From Vespula vulgaris (Eukaryota; Arthropoda; Insecta; Hymenoptera; Vespidae): 64,000 bases of DNA. The stretch covers positions 7,095,001 to 7,159,000 of the forward strand of contig NC_066594.1 of NCBI RefSeq assembly GCF_905475345.1, in the 5' to 3' direction. How positions within the stretch are numbered: the stretch's first letter is position 1; each line of letters begins with the position of its first letter. This document shows positions 41,598 to 56,875 of the stretch, in pieces. Position numbers and translations under genes: made by a program. The notes beneath the pieces were generated by a model. The model saw only the letters and a program-made list of their open reading frames with translations. It made no database searches and was not told the DNA's origin.

Positions 41598-42147
41598 TTC
41601 TACATGGGGAATCCAATTTAAATGATACTTATCATGTTCTCCGGTACGACTTCAAGTTCACTTATTTTTCGCGATCTCTCGAGAAAAGTCTCAAGCCACA
41701 ATTCCCATTCAGCTTGTCTCTACCCCAACCTTCTACTCAAACCCTCGAACCTTCGACTCTCGAGCCCTCGACTTCGCAACCCCTTCCTCCCCAATTTCCT
41801 AGCATTCTTCCTTTTTTACTTCTCTTCACGTCGTACATCTCAGAATTTATCCTGTGCCAATCGTTCATCTTTTATTCGAAAAGCTTAAATAAAAGATTCG
41901 TTTCAAGGATGATAGGTATTATAAGAAATGACAGTGAATCTTTGATCCCTTTATTTCTTAACCGATAATCGTATTATCATAATCGATGAGATATTATCGA
42001 TAATAGATTATTGATTGATCGATCGATCGATCGATCGATCGATCGCGATGCGATATCCTTTTAATCTTTTCTTTTTTTCTTTTTTTATTTTCTTCTTTCC
42101 TTCTCCTAAAGTTTCTATGGAAATGTAAGAAAAAAAGAGATAAAAAG

Positions 42148-42197
<50 letters not shown>

Positions 42198-42482
42198 TGT
42201 ACGAATTCGAAGAGAAATCAAGGAAACCACAAACTCTAACTCTATCTCTATCTCTATCGCAGATTCAACAAAAAGTACGAGAGGTTGTTAGCAGCGGCTA
42301 ACAGTAAAGGTTTATATATCAATGTGTAGTGGTGTTAGTGAGGTAGTCGTGGTAAGTATGTACACGCGTTCTGTTAGTTCCCTCGTTTAGGAACGAAATT
42401 CCTTTGTTGGTAGTGGAGGACTATGGTTCATCGTCGATTCGAATGTACTTATGGTTAACCAAAGACGCGTTACTACGGGCCC

Positions 42483-42517
<35 letters not shown>

Positions 42518-43784
42518 TGTATGCGATGGTATAGTACTATATATACGTATCTATCATGCCTGTATTTCTCTCTCTCTCTCTCTCTTTCTCTATCTCTCTC
42601 TCTCTTTATCTCTTTGTACGTTTATGTGTATGCGTGTGTGTGGTATAGATACGTTAGAAACTTTTCCAACTTTTATTGTAAAGTTTCGAAACGTTCAATG
42701 ATATAACATATGTATAATAAATAGAAACGATCAATCGAATACAGATAAATTTTTAATAATGATTTATAAATTACATGGACGAATAAACATAAGATCTCTA
42801 TTGATTTTCTAAGTTGAATCATTCGATAAAGTTCCTAACGTTCAACTCTCGATAACGATCTAATGCTTCTCGCATTATACAAAATTTACAGAATGATTTA
42901 AGTAATGAAATAATGTTATCTTGGCTCGTTTATTTTTAATCTTATTAGAATGATATTACAATATTTTCTACATTTTTATTATAAAATGATCGAAAGTGGA
43001 TGTGACGTTCTTTTTTAAATAGTTTCAATTTCGAAGTGTTTTAAGTTCGAATGTGTTTTAAGTAATTTTATCGAGAAAGGAAAAAATAAATATAAAAAAA
43101 AGAAAAAACAGAAAAAGAATAGAATTCCTGTTTTTTTTTTCTTTTTCAATACTCAAAAAACATTTCTATATTCCCATCTCTCTAAAATAGAGATAGAGAG
43201 TTTCTTGATACAAGAGAGATAGAGAGATAAGGAGATAGAGATTTACGATGTAGCGCATCTTTTTAGCGGCTTAGAAGGACGATTATTTATCCGCAATACG
43301 TCGTGATCAATCAGACGGTGCGGTTTTGGCGGATGTGCGCGACATGATGAATCACTTGGCTCTCGTCACTTTAAGCGTCATCCGTTCGCGTAAGCTTATT
43401 ATATGAAAACGTTTATGGTGTGTCACCACTTATGGGGAAAGGTTTTTCCGTGAGATAGAATATCATTTCTTAGATAGCTACGTAGATCATTATTATCATT
43501 TTTCATAAGGATCGATGATGGATCGACGCTAAAGAAATATATATATATGTGTGTGTACATATATATATATGTGTGTGCGTGTGTGTATATATATATGTAT
43601 ATATATATGGAAATAAACGATCAAGGTTATATCAAAGATTCTTATCGTTCAGTCAACATTTGTATATAGTAAACACATGTGTATGTGTATGCATATTATG
43701 TATATTTGTCTTGTGTGTATATCTATATATAAGGATTAATTATCTTCTATCTTCGTTAATATACGATCCCACAGAGATGGATTA

Positions 43785-43840
<56 letters not shown>

Positions 43841-46150
43841 TCGAACGAAGCTATTCTACCATTCGTGTCACGATTTTTAATGCAATGGATATTGATCAAG
43901 AAATCCCTACGAGGATCTCTATATAAAAAAATAACTCCTCCTTCGATCCAATATATCTCGATTGATAATTGTTATTTATCCTCGTTCTGTTATTCGTTGT
44001 CACGTATTCTTAATGCCATTATCTTTTCATAAGAAAAAAAATAACGTGTCCCATGATATATTTTTTCTTTTTCAACATTATATTTTTAAATTCGACACGA
44101 GCAAGTAATTTAATTAATGATTAATGAACGATGAATTAGTTATTTTGTAGATCGTAATTAATTGAGCTAAAACGAAAATTCTTTCTCTTCTTCTTTCTTT
44201 TCTTTTCTTTTCTTTTTTTTTATTGTTAAATATTATTTGATACAAAACTGATCTTGTTTTTCTTTCTTGATTTGATAAAAAAGTCAAACGAAATGGGTTT
44301 TAAAACTATTGTTATTTATTTCGATTATTATTTAAAAAAAATGTTTTTTAACGAATCGTCAATATTTATGACGAAATTTATAATGAAATTTATAATGAAA
44401 TGTCAGTAAATAATACACGAATTTTTGTGAAAAGTTTGACACAGTTTAATCGAAGTACTAGCGGTATTTTGATGAAAATATTTTTTAATGTGATGTTTCG
44501 TCAGTATTTTAATTAAAATATTTCTAAAAATACTAATTCGTCGGAATTTAAATGAAAATATTTCCAAATATTATATAATAATACATCAATATTTCATATA
44601 AATGAATGATCAATATTTATAATAAATCCAGACGCAATCCAAACACATACTTATTTATATTGACCGATTATAATCACTCTTATTGATATTTTGTTATATT
44701 TATCAAAATGTTGTTCGTTTACTTATCACTTATTTAACAAAATATTTTCCATTGATTACCAAAAGGATAATTGATCGAATAAATAAATACGAACTTTATA
44801 TGTAAAAATGTATTTTCTTTTTTACGAACAAATTCGAGAAAACGAGAAGTAGGAATAGGAGTAGAAATAGAAGAAGAAATAGGAGAAGGAGGAGGAAGAG
44901 AAGAAAGAGGAGAACATAGATAAAGAGAAAAGAATGGAAAAATTATTGCTTTAAGGGGTTACAGGGAGGTAAAGGACGAAGAGACGTAGAAAGAGAGAGC
45001 ACCATCAAATTTGCATAGCGGTAGACTTGAAAATCGTGGCCAAGCGTTCGCGTTGAATCCTAACGACAATTTTCCTACGAAAAGAATCTCGTTACGATGG
45101 ACGTTTTCTAACTCCTTTTATAAAGAAAGAAAAAAAAAAAGAAAACGGAACTGAAGAAAAGAAGAAGAAAAAAAGAAAAGGGTGTTTGAAAATCCGTAAA
45201 AAAGAAAAAAGAAGGACAGAAAAATCTATGCAACCACACAACGTAATCCCCATAAGATATCATTTAGTTTTATAATCTTCTTTTTATTTCTTTAATTTCT
45301 TTTTTTTATTTTTTCATTTCTTTTTTTAATTTTCTTTTTTTATATCTTTTTTTCGATTCATGGAGAAAGAAATACGGAGGGACAGTTTTAAAGGCGGAAA
45401 ATTTGAATTCTTATAAGAGATAACACCATTACACGCTCTCGTTATCGTAAATTTGTCCCGCGATGTTAAGAATTTTATTCGTGAGATCGTACGAATAATT
45501 TCAATCTTTTTTGTTACATTGAAATATTTCTTCTTTATCTGCGTAATGTTTGAAAGAGTTTTCTACGATGGTCGTTGCAAAAATGTATCGTGAAATAATA
45601 TTGAATTGGCCGATAAGTAAGATAGAAATTTTTTATAGTTTATATTTAAATGAATACGACGATATTTTCTTTTTATTATTGAAGATATTTTTAATAATCA
45701 ATATCTAAATAAACGAAATACACTATTCGTCAGAAGTACATCTTGAATGACTAACACGTAAAATTTTTTTTTTTTTCTTTTGAATGAAAATTTGTAGTAT
45801 TTTATAATAGCAATAAAAGAAATTTTGTTTCATATTGTTTATCGTTTCATTCGAAAAAACGAAAAGAAAAAAAATGTTTAGTACCTCATATACAAATAAA
45901 TAAATAAATAACACTGTATAATATTTCTTTCTCGAAAACATTTACTATTTAATATCCAATTGAACGACTAATAATTTTTTTTATATCGAAAAGTGAACGA
46001 TTCAGTAGTCTTTTTAAATGAACGCTTTTGAATTAAATTAATTAAATTAATTAAATTATCAATATATATTAAAATTGAGCTTAATTATTTCCGATTAAAT
46101 AATCAATATTTTGAATTAATACGAACGTATTCAAACAAGCACAGACAGAA

Positions 46151-46205
<55 letters not shown>

Positions 46206-46960
46206 AGAGTATTTAAATTAGAATGTTATGTTTTTGAAGTTGGAAAGTTTTTCAAGTTGGAGTTACTAACATCAAAAAGAAAAAAGGAAAGAAACAATTA
46301 AGCGTTACGAACGAATAAAATTGAAACATTCTTTTTTTTCTCCATACGACATATTTATTTTGAAACATGTTCTCGTTTGATCACGTTTGTTCCTTCTTTC
46401 GTTCTTTCCTTGGTTCGTTCGATCTCATTTTATTTTTGTTTTTTGTTTCAGCACCAACTTTAACGATAACGGATGATTCCGGGAGAACAGTCGCGAAGGA
46501 GAGACACTTAAAAGCTGGAAGTGCCCTGCGTTTGAGATGCGAAGCTAGGGACGTATTAGAACCTCAAAATGAAACAGTCGTTTGGACCAGAGGAGACGAA
46601 ACACTCACTGATAACGTCAGGTGAGTTTCTTTATTTCTAAGAAAATTATAATTTTCTAATTTATTTTCGTCAAAAAAACTTGTACGTACGTACGTACATA
46701 TATGTATGTATGTATAAGAAAAAGAAAGATGAATTACATCTTGTAACACTTACATACATACATATATACACATGTTGGTTAATATATTATATGAAAATTA
46801 TAATCTTTGAATTTGTTTTCTTCAAGTTTCCTTGAAGAAATACACACACACACACATATATATGTACGTCCATGTATGTATATATGTATGTATGTATGTA
46901 TAAGAAAGAGAAAGACAGATAATATCTTGTAAGACTTACATACATACATACATATACATG

Positions 46961-47004
<44 letters not shown>

Positions 47005-48174
47005 CGTACATACATAAACATGTTGGTTAACATATTCCACGAGCCACATCTAAGTAAGCTTCTTAATGAAATTATCAAGCAACGTGGTATAACACAGCAT
47101 GCGTACGTAAGCTTCTTTAGCCTGTAGCTTAACATTTTCTTGCGAGAAATAGACGATCTTCTTTCTTTCTTTCTCTCCCTTCTTTCTTCTTTTTTTAAAT
47201 TTGCCAAAGTATGAATAAAGAAAAATAAAGAGAGAAAGAGAGAGAAGGAAATATTATCGTGCTAGAGAGAAAGAGAATAAGAGAGTAAGATCTCGTATAT
47301 CGAAGGTGACACCAAAGGTAAAAAGAAACTCAAACTCGAACTCGTTTTCCAGCGAGAACAGGACAACGGAGATGACAGAGGGCAAGGAGGTCCTTGTGAT
47401 AGTAACAACTCTCATCGTCGAAAGAGCCAGCCCGAGGCACGCCGGTAACTATAGTTGCTTGGTGCCTGGAATAGCCAAGACGACTATAGCCGTTCACGTT
47501 CTCAATGGTGAGTATGTTATGTTACAGGAGATGAAACTTTTTCTCCCTTTTTTTTTTCTCTTCTTTTTTTTCCTTTCTTTTTTTATTTTCTGTTTCTTAC
47601 CATATGGCAAAAGGAAATCTCTCTTTTTCTTTTTTTTCCTGTTTTTCTTTTCTTTTCTTTTCTTTTTTCTTTTTTTTTTTTTTTTTTTGTTAAATGAGAG
47701 AAGTACGAAATATTTTTCCTACGTGAATCTTTTTTATGTTAAACGTTTCATTAAGTATTCTATTTGGAAGCTTATACGTATGGGATTATAAAAAAAGGTT
47801 TATTATTTTTTATTTTTTTTATTTAAAATTTATATACATATGTCTTAGGTAACATTAATAATGATGATGATGATGATGATGATAGTAATAATTTAAAGAC
47901 TCATTTTTTTGAGTTGAGAATCTAGATTGAAAGTTGAAGAAAAATTTTATCATGAAAAGAAATGATTTATGTGTGAAAAAAAATGTTGCTGGTCTTGTCA
48001 ACAATTTTTCACTGTAGCATAAGCGTATTATATATAATATATATATATACATTTTTTTTTTTAACAAGATATCTCAGAGAGTAATTTCGATTGCAGTATT
48101 TACATTGTGCTTCTCGCAATATCTAAAGCAAGGGAACTCGTAAAGTAGTAACGTAAAACCTTTATTGAGAGAAC

Positions 48175-48218
<44 letters not shown>

Positions 48219-48934
48219 CTGGTTGTGTCGGACGTAATAACACTTGCAATAAAGATTCATTTCCGAAAGAGCGCCATTTTATTGGACAGTACGTATACCG
48301 TTTATAAATCTTTCGTACGTCGTACGGTTAACTGAACAAAAGTTTCGTTAGAAACCAAAAAAAAATATATATATATACATATATAAAAGAAAGAAATATA
48401 GAATTGAAAAAAACAAATAGAACAAAAATTGTTATCTTTAACTTTTGAAAGTGAGAAAAAAATGAGAAAGGAATAACGTTAATTGAATTGGACAAAATTA
48501 AATTAATTGGATAAAATATGTTGGAAAGTATATAAATAAAAAGAAGTAAATGAATTGAGTGAACGTCATTAGGTGCTAGTGGTTGGACCTAATTCTTAAG
48601 TATATTTTTCATATTTGATTAATGGAAAAGAGAGAGAAAGAGAGAGAGAGAGATTTAAGATCTTGTTATATCAATCTAAATCTAAATTACATCAATGTTA
48701 ATTACTATATCATTAGTTCGTATGAAAGAAGACTTGGTAGACGACGACTTTGCTTTTGAATATATGTAGCTACTAGCTCGTTAATCCTTTTGAAAAGCAG
48801 TAATATGGTTGTATAGGTACTCCGTTGAACTAACTTGGAAAATGTCATAAAATTAAGAACGATATATATACTATGTGTCGACAACCAAATGATCAAATAG
48901 TAATGTGTTAATAAACTAAAAGAGATGGATAGAA

Positions 48935-48989
<55 letters not shown>

Positions 48990-49678
48990 TAGCCATTAAT
49001 TAACGACATATTTAATCATTTACGCAAATAATAAATTTTATACATAAATATTTATACATTGATTTGATCGATAATTATTGATATAAATAATTTTAGAATT
49101 TTTAATTGATTTATTTAAATGAACAAAACAATCAATATTTTTTATTGAAAATCTTATCGTTACTTAATCAATGATCAATCCAATAATCAATAATATTATT
49201 GTTACACTTAATAATCTTTGGTTAAATGTCCCCATTGTTATCTCATTTAGAAGTAAAATATGAAAATAATTCAACAAGTTATAGTTGAAATATTTTTAAT
49301 TAAGTACTTTTACCGTGTCTTATTTAGATATCTATCGTTGTGTTATAACAGTATTGTTTACTTAAGTATTGCATTTAATCGTGCACTTTATCACTCAACT
49401 ATTTTGTTTTCCTCTTATTCTTCACCTCGTGTCAATGATATATTTTTTTTCTATTTATTTATTAATTTTTCTTTTCTCCTTCCTTTTCTTTTTTTCTCAA
49501 AGGATCTTTCTATCGAAGAGAAAAGCGGATGAAAGCAATAAAAAAAAAGATAAAAGGGGAAAAAAAAAAGAAAAGAAAAGAAAAGAAAAGAAAAGAAGGG
49601 GATGAAGGAGTAAATTGAAGGTAAATCGACATTACTACGACTCGACTCGTTTCTCGCGTAGTAAGAAGTTGTTAATCT

Positions 49679-49718
<40 letters not shown>

Positions 49719-50333
49719 GAAGCCACGTTTCCTGAGCGATCTTAATTCAAAAACGTTTTCGAACTTTTCCTTGACTGTCGAGTTGAAAAAATAAAAGAAA
49801 AAAAAAAAGAAAAAAAATAAAAAAAAAAAGAAAGAAAAAGAATGGATTTATTCTTCGCACGGTTAACGTGCGTTCTACGACGATAAATCACTTCAACGCC
49901 ATTTCGGATTAACTCGTCCTAAAACCCACCGTACACTCTGAACTTATCGAGATGTGGTCGAACGTCTTTACGTATGTATGTATGTATGTATGTATGTATG
50001 TATGTATATATATATATGTACTTACGTTAGTACGTATCTACTTATCTACTACGTACATACGTATGTAAATAACCTTGTCTCTTGTTTGTCCTATCCCGTT
50101 CAGACATTTTTAAATTCGGAAAGAAAATCTCGAAGAAAGTAAAAATCCTCTCAACGATTTCGTAGAACTTCTTTTCATTGACATGTCGAATGATAGAAGA
50201 CGAAGAAAAAAAAAAGAGAAAAAAAAATATATATATAGAAAAAAAACGTATTGATCTAAACGAATGAATTTTAGCTGGTTTTGTTTACGTATACTTCCAA
50301 GCACGTAAGATCTTAATGGCGGACGTTGGGATC

Positions 50334-50365
<32 letters not shown>

Positions 50366-50795
50366 GAAAAGAGAAGAGAAGAAAAGAAAAATGTACAAAA
50401 GTAACGGAGTTGAAACAACTCGTCCAGAAAACGACGATGTCACACGTTTCATGGAAATGGAAGTGCCAGTAGCCCTAATGTGACAGCAGCATGAAAATGA
50501 GGCGAGGATGGCGCCATGAAACGAGGGGGATGAAAGCTGAAAGAGAAAGAGATAGAGAGGGAGATAGAGAAAGGGGAAAAAAATAGCTGCTGAAGGCTGT
50601 GTGCTACTTCCGTTTTGTTTTTATCTTTTTTTTTATTTTTTCTTCTTTTTTTTTCGTCCATTCGCCAGCTTCGCACGTACACACGTATAGAGATATACTC
50701 ACACTAAAGATTTTAACGGAGAGACGCGATGACCTTTCTCTCTCTCTCTCTTTGTCTTTCACTCTTTTGTTCTCTATCTATCTATCTGTCTATCA

Positions 50796-50861
<66 letters not shown>

Positions 50862-51172
50862 CTATCTATCTCACTCGACTCTTTCTCTAATAACCTCACT
50901 TTTTCCATGTCATCGTGTTATATAGCCGTAATGCCATTTTATCCTTAAGCATACGCAGAAGCGCGAAATACGAGAACAATGTGCTCTAGCTATGATCACT
51001 ATGTATGTGATCATAGCGTGTGTGTGTGTATGTGTATTATGTGACCATCTGTTGCGGTCTCATAGTCGGCAAGAAAAAATGAACCTATTCTACGACATAG
51101 CATTTTGTTTGTTTGATGAAAATAAAATTTTTTTACTCACAATCACATCGAATTCGTTCGCTTTTTTCTTTT

Positions 51173-51212
<40 letters not shown>

Positions 51213-52327
51213 TTTTTTTCTCTTTTTTTATAAAATTCGTTTCTCGAAAAAATTTTCACCGTGACTTTTTCATCGTAAAAATCATATCTGAAAATTGATC
51301 TCACGTCGTGTATAGAAATTTCATTTGGGAGGACCCCCTTGAAATATGCAATATTACATACAGACGTGTAATAAAAAATGTAATCAATGCGTAGGAGTAG
51401 CTTACCAACGACTAAAATGTATATTTACTTTTTTTTTTGTTTCGTTATGATTTTTCTTTCTTCTTTTCTTTTTTTTTTTCTATATTGATAGACGTCAATT
51501 ACAATCAACGTCGTTATCGACCAAATATAATGTCGCGCATAAATTTTCACAGGCACGACATGTTGTCGCAAGTGATTAAAGAAAATCGTTAAATCTAACA
51601 ATAGGTACGATGTGTTGTTGAGAAAAATGTTGGAGAAAAGACTCTTGGTGAGTGAATTTGTCGGGCCCGGGGTTATATTTCGTTGTCGGTTAGTTTTTCT
51701 CGATCGATCTTCTCAATTGATGAGGAATAATATCCTCGATAGGATAGGTATATTCCCCGGTGATCGTGAAAATACGAATTTAAAAGGAAATTCACGGTGT
51801 GAAATGTGAAGGACATTTTCAACGACTACGAGCTACGAAATATCGGATTTCGTTACAGCTGTTCGAGATGTCAAGATGTATGTATGTCGCGTTATACTCG
51901 CGTTGAATATTGATCGAGTCGTTCGTTCGTTCGTTCGTTCGTTCGTTCGTTCGTTCTCGAGTTGGCACTGAATCATTCCAACGCGAAAAGAAAATCAAAT
52001 CTTTTATATAAAAGAGAAATAAATCCACTTTCTCTAAAAAAAAAAAAAAAGGAAGAGAGAAAGAGAGAGAAAAAGAGTTAGTTCATTACTCGAGTAATTA
52101 TTCGAGAAAGAAAGTAGAACATTGGAGATTTCGTCTTGAGCATCTATCTAGTCTAGTTAATTAATTAAAGAAACATTAAAAATTTTACTAGGTACTCGGT
52201 TTTTACACGACGGAAAATGTAGCTCATGAAAGCATTTTCACCTTTGGGCAAGTTATGTGTGTGTGTATGAAGTGTGTGCGTATGGGTCTATGTATATGTA
52301 TATTTTTATACATTCATGTATATGTAC

Positions 52328-52365
<38 letters not shown>

Positions 52366-52759
52366 CTGTTAATTCGTTTTTAGATCTTAATAACTTTTAA
52401 GAGTTTGAGAGAAAAAGAGAGAGAAAGAAAAAAGAGAGAGCAAGGTCGTTTGCGGCCTCCATATAAGAGGATCAGACTGGCCGAAGCTTTAATGGCCCCC
52501 TTATAATTCGGATGTTATCCGAAAGTTAGGAAAGTTAACGAAAACGAAATCCTTAAAGGCTCTCGAAGTGCCAGGAAAAGAAACGAAAAGCTTGGCCTGT
52601 GCTAATAATTTGATTAACGCGTAAGCCAAGCGAAATGTTTCCGAAGTAATCTCGAAGATCGAATAAAAAAAAGACAAATTAGAAGAGCTCACGGTAGAGG
52701 CTTACAAAAGTATATTATTTTCTTTATCGAACATTCTTTTTTCTTCTTTGATTTTTTTC

Positions 52760-52796
<37 letters not shown>

Positions 52797-53062
52797 CTCT
52801 CTCTTTCTCTCTTTTCATCCTTATCCGAAACGTTCTCATAGAAATCTCAGAAATCGTATGAAAAATTATCGGAAAAAGAATTAGAAGGGGAAGTAGAAGC
52901 TTAGAGTAGTGTAATATTTTCTTCTTCGAACGTTTCCTTTTCTTTTTTTTTTTTTGATTCATAGTATCCTCTCTCTCTCTCTTTCTCTATTTTTCTTTCC
53001 TTCTCTCTCTTTCTTTGTTTTTCTTTCCTTCTCTCTCTCTCTCTCTCTCTCTTTTTCACTCA

Positions 53063-53108
<46 letters not shown>

Positions 53109-54167
53109 TTTCCTCTGCTTTTTCGTAGTACGAACAACGAAAGTCGAGAATCTCGTTCATCGTCTCCCACCGTGGTTCTCGACCACAGTCTCGAGGTCTC
53201 GAGGAAACTACTTGCAAAAGTACTTCTAGGCTAGTTTTACCACCATTGTCCTCGTAATACCGCAAGCAGTTAAACGTGAGGAAGCGGACGCAAGAAGGTG
53301 AAATCCGCATAAATCCTTTCTTCTCTTCCTTCTCCTCCATCCTCCTTCCTCTTTCTTCCTCCTTCTCCTTCTCCTTCTTCTCCTCCTTCTTCTCCTCCTT
53401 CTCCTCCTCCTCCTTCTCCTCCTCCTTTTCCTCCACCTCTCCTCGTTCTTCCTTCTTGATAGTGCTCGTACGACATCGTGGAAATTTACATCGTACGGTG
53501 CCAACTACTCGAGACGTGGAAAATTTATATTCTCGTAAAGACTAGTAAGAGAACTATGTAAGAGTTACCGTAAGGGTTAAATGTAAAATTTTTATTTTAT
53601 CAGATGATTATACAGACATTTTTTTAAAAAGATATTATTGGAATATATATTTCTTTCATTAATTTTATTTACTTTGATGTAATCTTATAGTAATTTTCTT
53701 TTGATATATAGTAGTTTGTATTGGATATATATAGTATATATATTTTTTCATTTCAAAATTAAAGTATATATATATATATCTTATTAAATCAGTGGAAATA
53801 ATTTAATCGGATAGTTCATCATAGATTTACTTCGGAAAGTGTTATTGAGAGATACAATTTTGATTTGATTGTTGATTTAATTCTTGATTTGATTAGTGAT
53901 TTGATTGATGATTTCATCGTATTCGGTGATACATTGCTTTAATTGTTCCTACCTTCTTTCCTCTCTCTCTATCTCTCTCCCTTTCTCTCTGGCTTACCAC
54001 CATAACCTCCGAGACATCTAAGAAAGAGAAATTACCGGATTACGTCGGCAGGGCAGGAGGTCAAGCCCTCTCACCACGGGGTGATTTCTCTTCCAAGTCT
54101 AACGTCCTGGTTTCGAAATGCCTTCGAAGGACGTCGTCTCCCATCGTGTCTGATCCAAGTATACCAA

Positions 54168-54202
<35 letters not shown>

Positions 54203-56507
54203 AACAAGGCCATCTCTATTCAACCCCTTACAATTAATTCCCTTGCGTCTTCTTCTCCATTTTCTTTTTCCTTTTCCTCGAATTTTTTCAATAATTTCTT
54301 TTGTGACAAAAAAGAAGTTATTTTATATATATTTATGTAAAATTATAAGTAATATAAATATATATAAAATAAATATAAAATAATACGTGTTTACATTTCG
54401 TTGTAAAAATCGATCTTTATAAAAAAATATATAATTTTATAATTTATAATGTCCCAATAATTTTATAATTTTATTTAATGCCTAACGTTACTTAAATATT
54501 TGGAAAACTCGTTCAAAAATATTTCCGATAACGTTAGATTCTTTTAATATACATTATCGTGTATATCATACGTATATCAATCGTATTTAAGTTCGATTGA
54601 ATTTTATTTCTCTACGTGTCTTTTTATTTCTCTACGTGTCGATTAATAATTTACATATTTAAATATGAAAGAGAGATAGAAGATCTTACTTCGGAAAGCA
54701 ATTGCGTTTTAACGTAGTATCGGGATACGATAAATAAAATTTCAATGGAATTTTTATAAATTGCCAAGATGAATTATCGGTCGGATGACAATAGAGGAGG
54801 GGTCTTGTAAAGCACGAAAGTAGTAAGTTGTTCTACGTGATTATTGTTCGGTAGTAAAGTTTTAGTTTAGTCGAGAAATACTATAACTGGGACGATCGAT
54901 CATGTCGTTTAAGGTTCTAGATGATCATTACGAAGGATTTCGAAATTGTCGTTGCGCGAACGAGGAAAATAAAAGAACGATAGAATTATTTCTTCGATAG
55001 ATTTTATTTCTCGAATATTTTTGTTTCCTTTTTTTTTCTTTTTCTTTCTCAACCTCTTACAAAATGTTCTCGCTATCGAAAAGTTTCGAACGAAATATAT
55101 TTCAAGATATATATATACACATATATGTATCGTTCACACGTGTGTAGGTCGAGTTTGTAGATGTATGTATGTCTCTCAGAAAAATATGAATAAAAATTTC
55201 TGTCAAATTTGTCAACAAAGGAAAAATCAAATAACCTTTTCCCTTGCGGCCGGCCAAAGTATAAAAATGGAGAATTGATATTTTTATTTCTAAAACCGAG
55301 CAGCTACGGAGAAATAGTGAGAGAGAAAGGAAAAAGGGATAGAAAGAGAAAGAGAAAGAGAGAAATAGTAAAGTGAGAGGAAGTGAGCAATAGGAAACTG
55401 TTTTACTAGTTCTGTGTATGTCCTGCAACGCGTGCAATGTGTAGTTCGGTATAACGCTTGCTTTCCTCTATTTAGGAATTCCATTCAACGGACGTGAGTC
55501 GATAAATCGGTGAACAAGCAAGCTCACCAGCTCGAAATACTATTGTTATAGTAAAGTTACATTAACCGTGTGATCGTTTGAGGTAACATTAATCGTACCG
55601 TGTAAAATCACCGTTCTCGTCGATTCGTTTAACATCACACAAGAATCGGGATTGAGTATATACGATTGGACAACATGGAGAAAGGGGAGAAAGATGTAAT
55701 CGTAAACGTTACATCGCACGATTTAAAATATTCTATCGTTGTAAACAAGATTCGTCCCTTTTACACATTCGCTTTGTCGATAATTGTCGTCAAATGTTAA
55801 CTTATTATTTTCGAAATGAAATTTATTTGATTCGAATAAATTAATTCCGAGTAATTTATATAATTTTCTTATTCTCTTTTATATTTTGTTTGTTTTTTTT
55901 TAATATTGAATTTCATTCGTTTGAAATCTATCGAGGTTTGTAATAATTTATTGAAATCGTATATAACTTCGTTTCTTCGTTGATCAATCGTGGCTTTAAA
56001 TTGGGAAAATTAGTTTTCTTCGAAACGAAAAAAAAAGGAAGCAAACGTGTATCGTTCGTTTCAAAATTTTCTTTTCAATACTCATAGAATACTTTTTAAT
56101 TAAAAAATGAGTTAATTTCTTCTTTGATCGAATCGCGCTCTTTCGGATTCCAAAATTGAAAGACTATATATGTATAAAAATATTACTTTTTGAGAAAAGA
56201 GAAAAGATCGTATAGAAGAGCAAGCGTATGCTGCATCGTCGAAAAATTTCTTTTCAATATTCATTGAAATTTTTCTCAGTTATAAATAGATATAACTTAA
56301 TCTGTCGAGTAAATTACAATTTTAAATTCGAAAATTTCTTCTGAGCTATGAGATCAAAAAGCTCGCGTTGTAGGGTCTCTTGATAAATGTCAATGACCTT
56401 TGGGGAAGATTAAAAAGATCTTTGAAAGAAAAAGAAAAAAAAAAGAAGAAAAAAAAATAGAAGAAAAAAAATAAAAAGAGAGTGCAAGGATATAAAAAGA
56501 AAGAAAC

Positions 56508-56539
<32 letters not shown>

Positions 56540-56823
56540 AGAGAGAGAGAAGGATAAGAAGAGAGAGTGGATGCGTTTCTGAAGCATCCTTCTATCTCGC
56601 GTGATCAAAAAAGATTCTTGGTGATCATTAAGATACGTGTGTTTTCTTCTTCTTTGAAAAAAGGAAAAAAAAAAGAAATAAAAAGAAAAGGGTAGAAGGA
56701 GATCGCTCTTGTTTCTTTCGTCTTTTTTTTTTCTTTTTTTCTTTTTTATCTTTCGAACGTCAGCTTTTATCCCTGATACGTTACGGTATTTTAATGAAAA
56801 ACCTTAGGCCCTTCCCCCCCCCC

Positions 56824-56875
<52 letters not shown>

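Larger units (their letters stand above)
32253..46451 (+). other. intron 4 (14.2 kb, phase 1)
   Basis: Separates the two Ig domains. Donor GTAAGA, acceptor TTTTGTTTCAG. It contains a compound ACGTAR/GTGAA microsatellite (33066-33153), a notable GC-richer island (33480-33730), further complex islands (about 39270-39430, 43240-43460, 44970-45070), a 40-bp tandem triplet (44464-44585), and (TA)n, (GA)n, (GATC)n tracts. No exon that keeps frame between exons 4 and 5 was found, and no nested gene. Confidence 0.8.

Noticed and set aside
47306..47352. Longer 5' end for exon 6
   Set aside because: No usable acceptor gives phase 2; the AG near 47304 leads straight into TGA, whereas 47353 fits well.
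53056..53504. Lys/Glu/Arg-rich minus-strand frames
   Set aside because: All three frames are open because the DNA is a CTC/CTT tract; no single frame is favoured.
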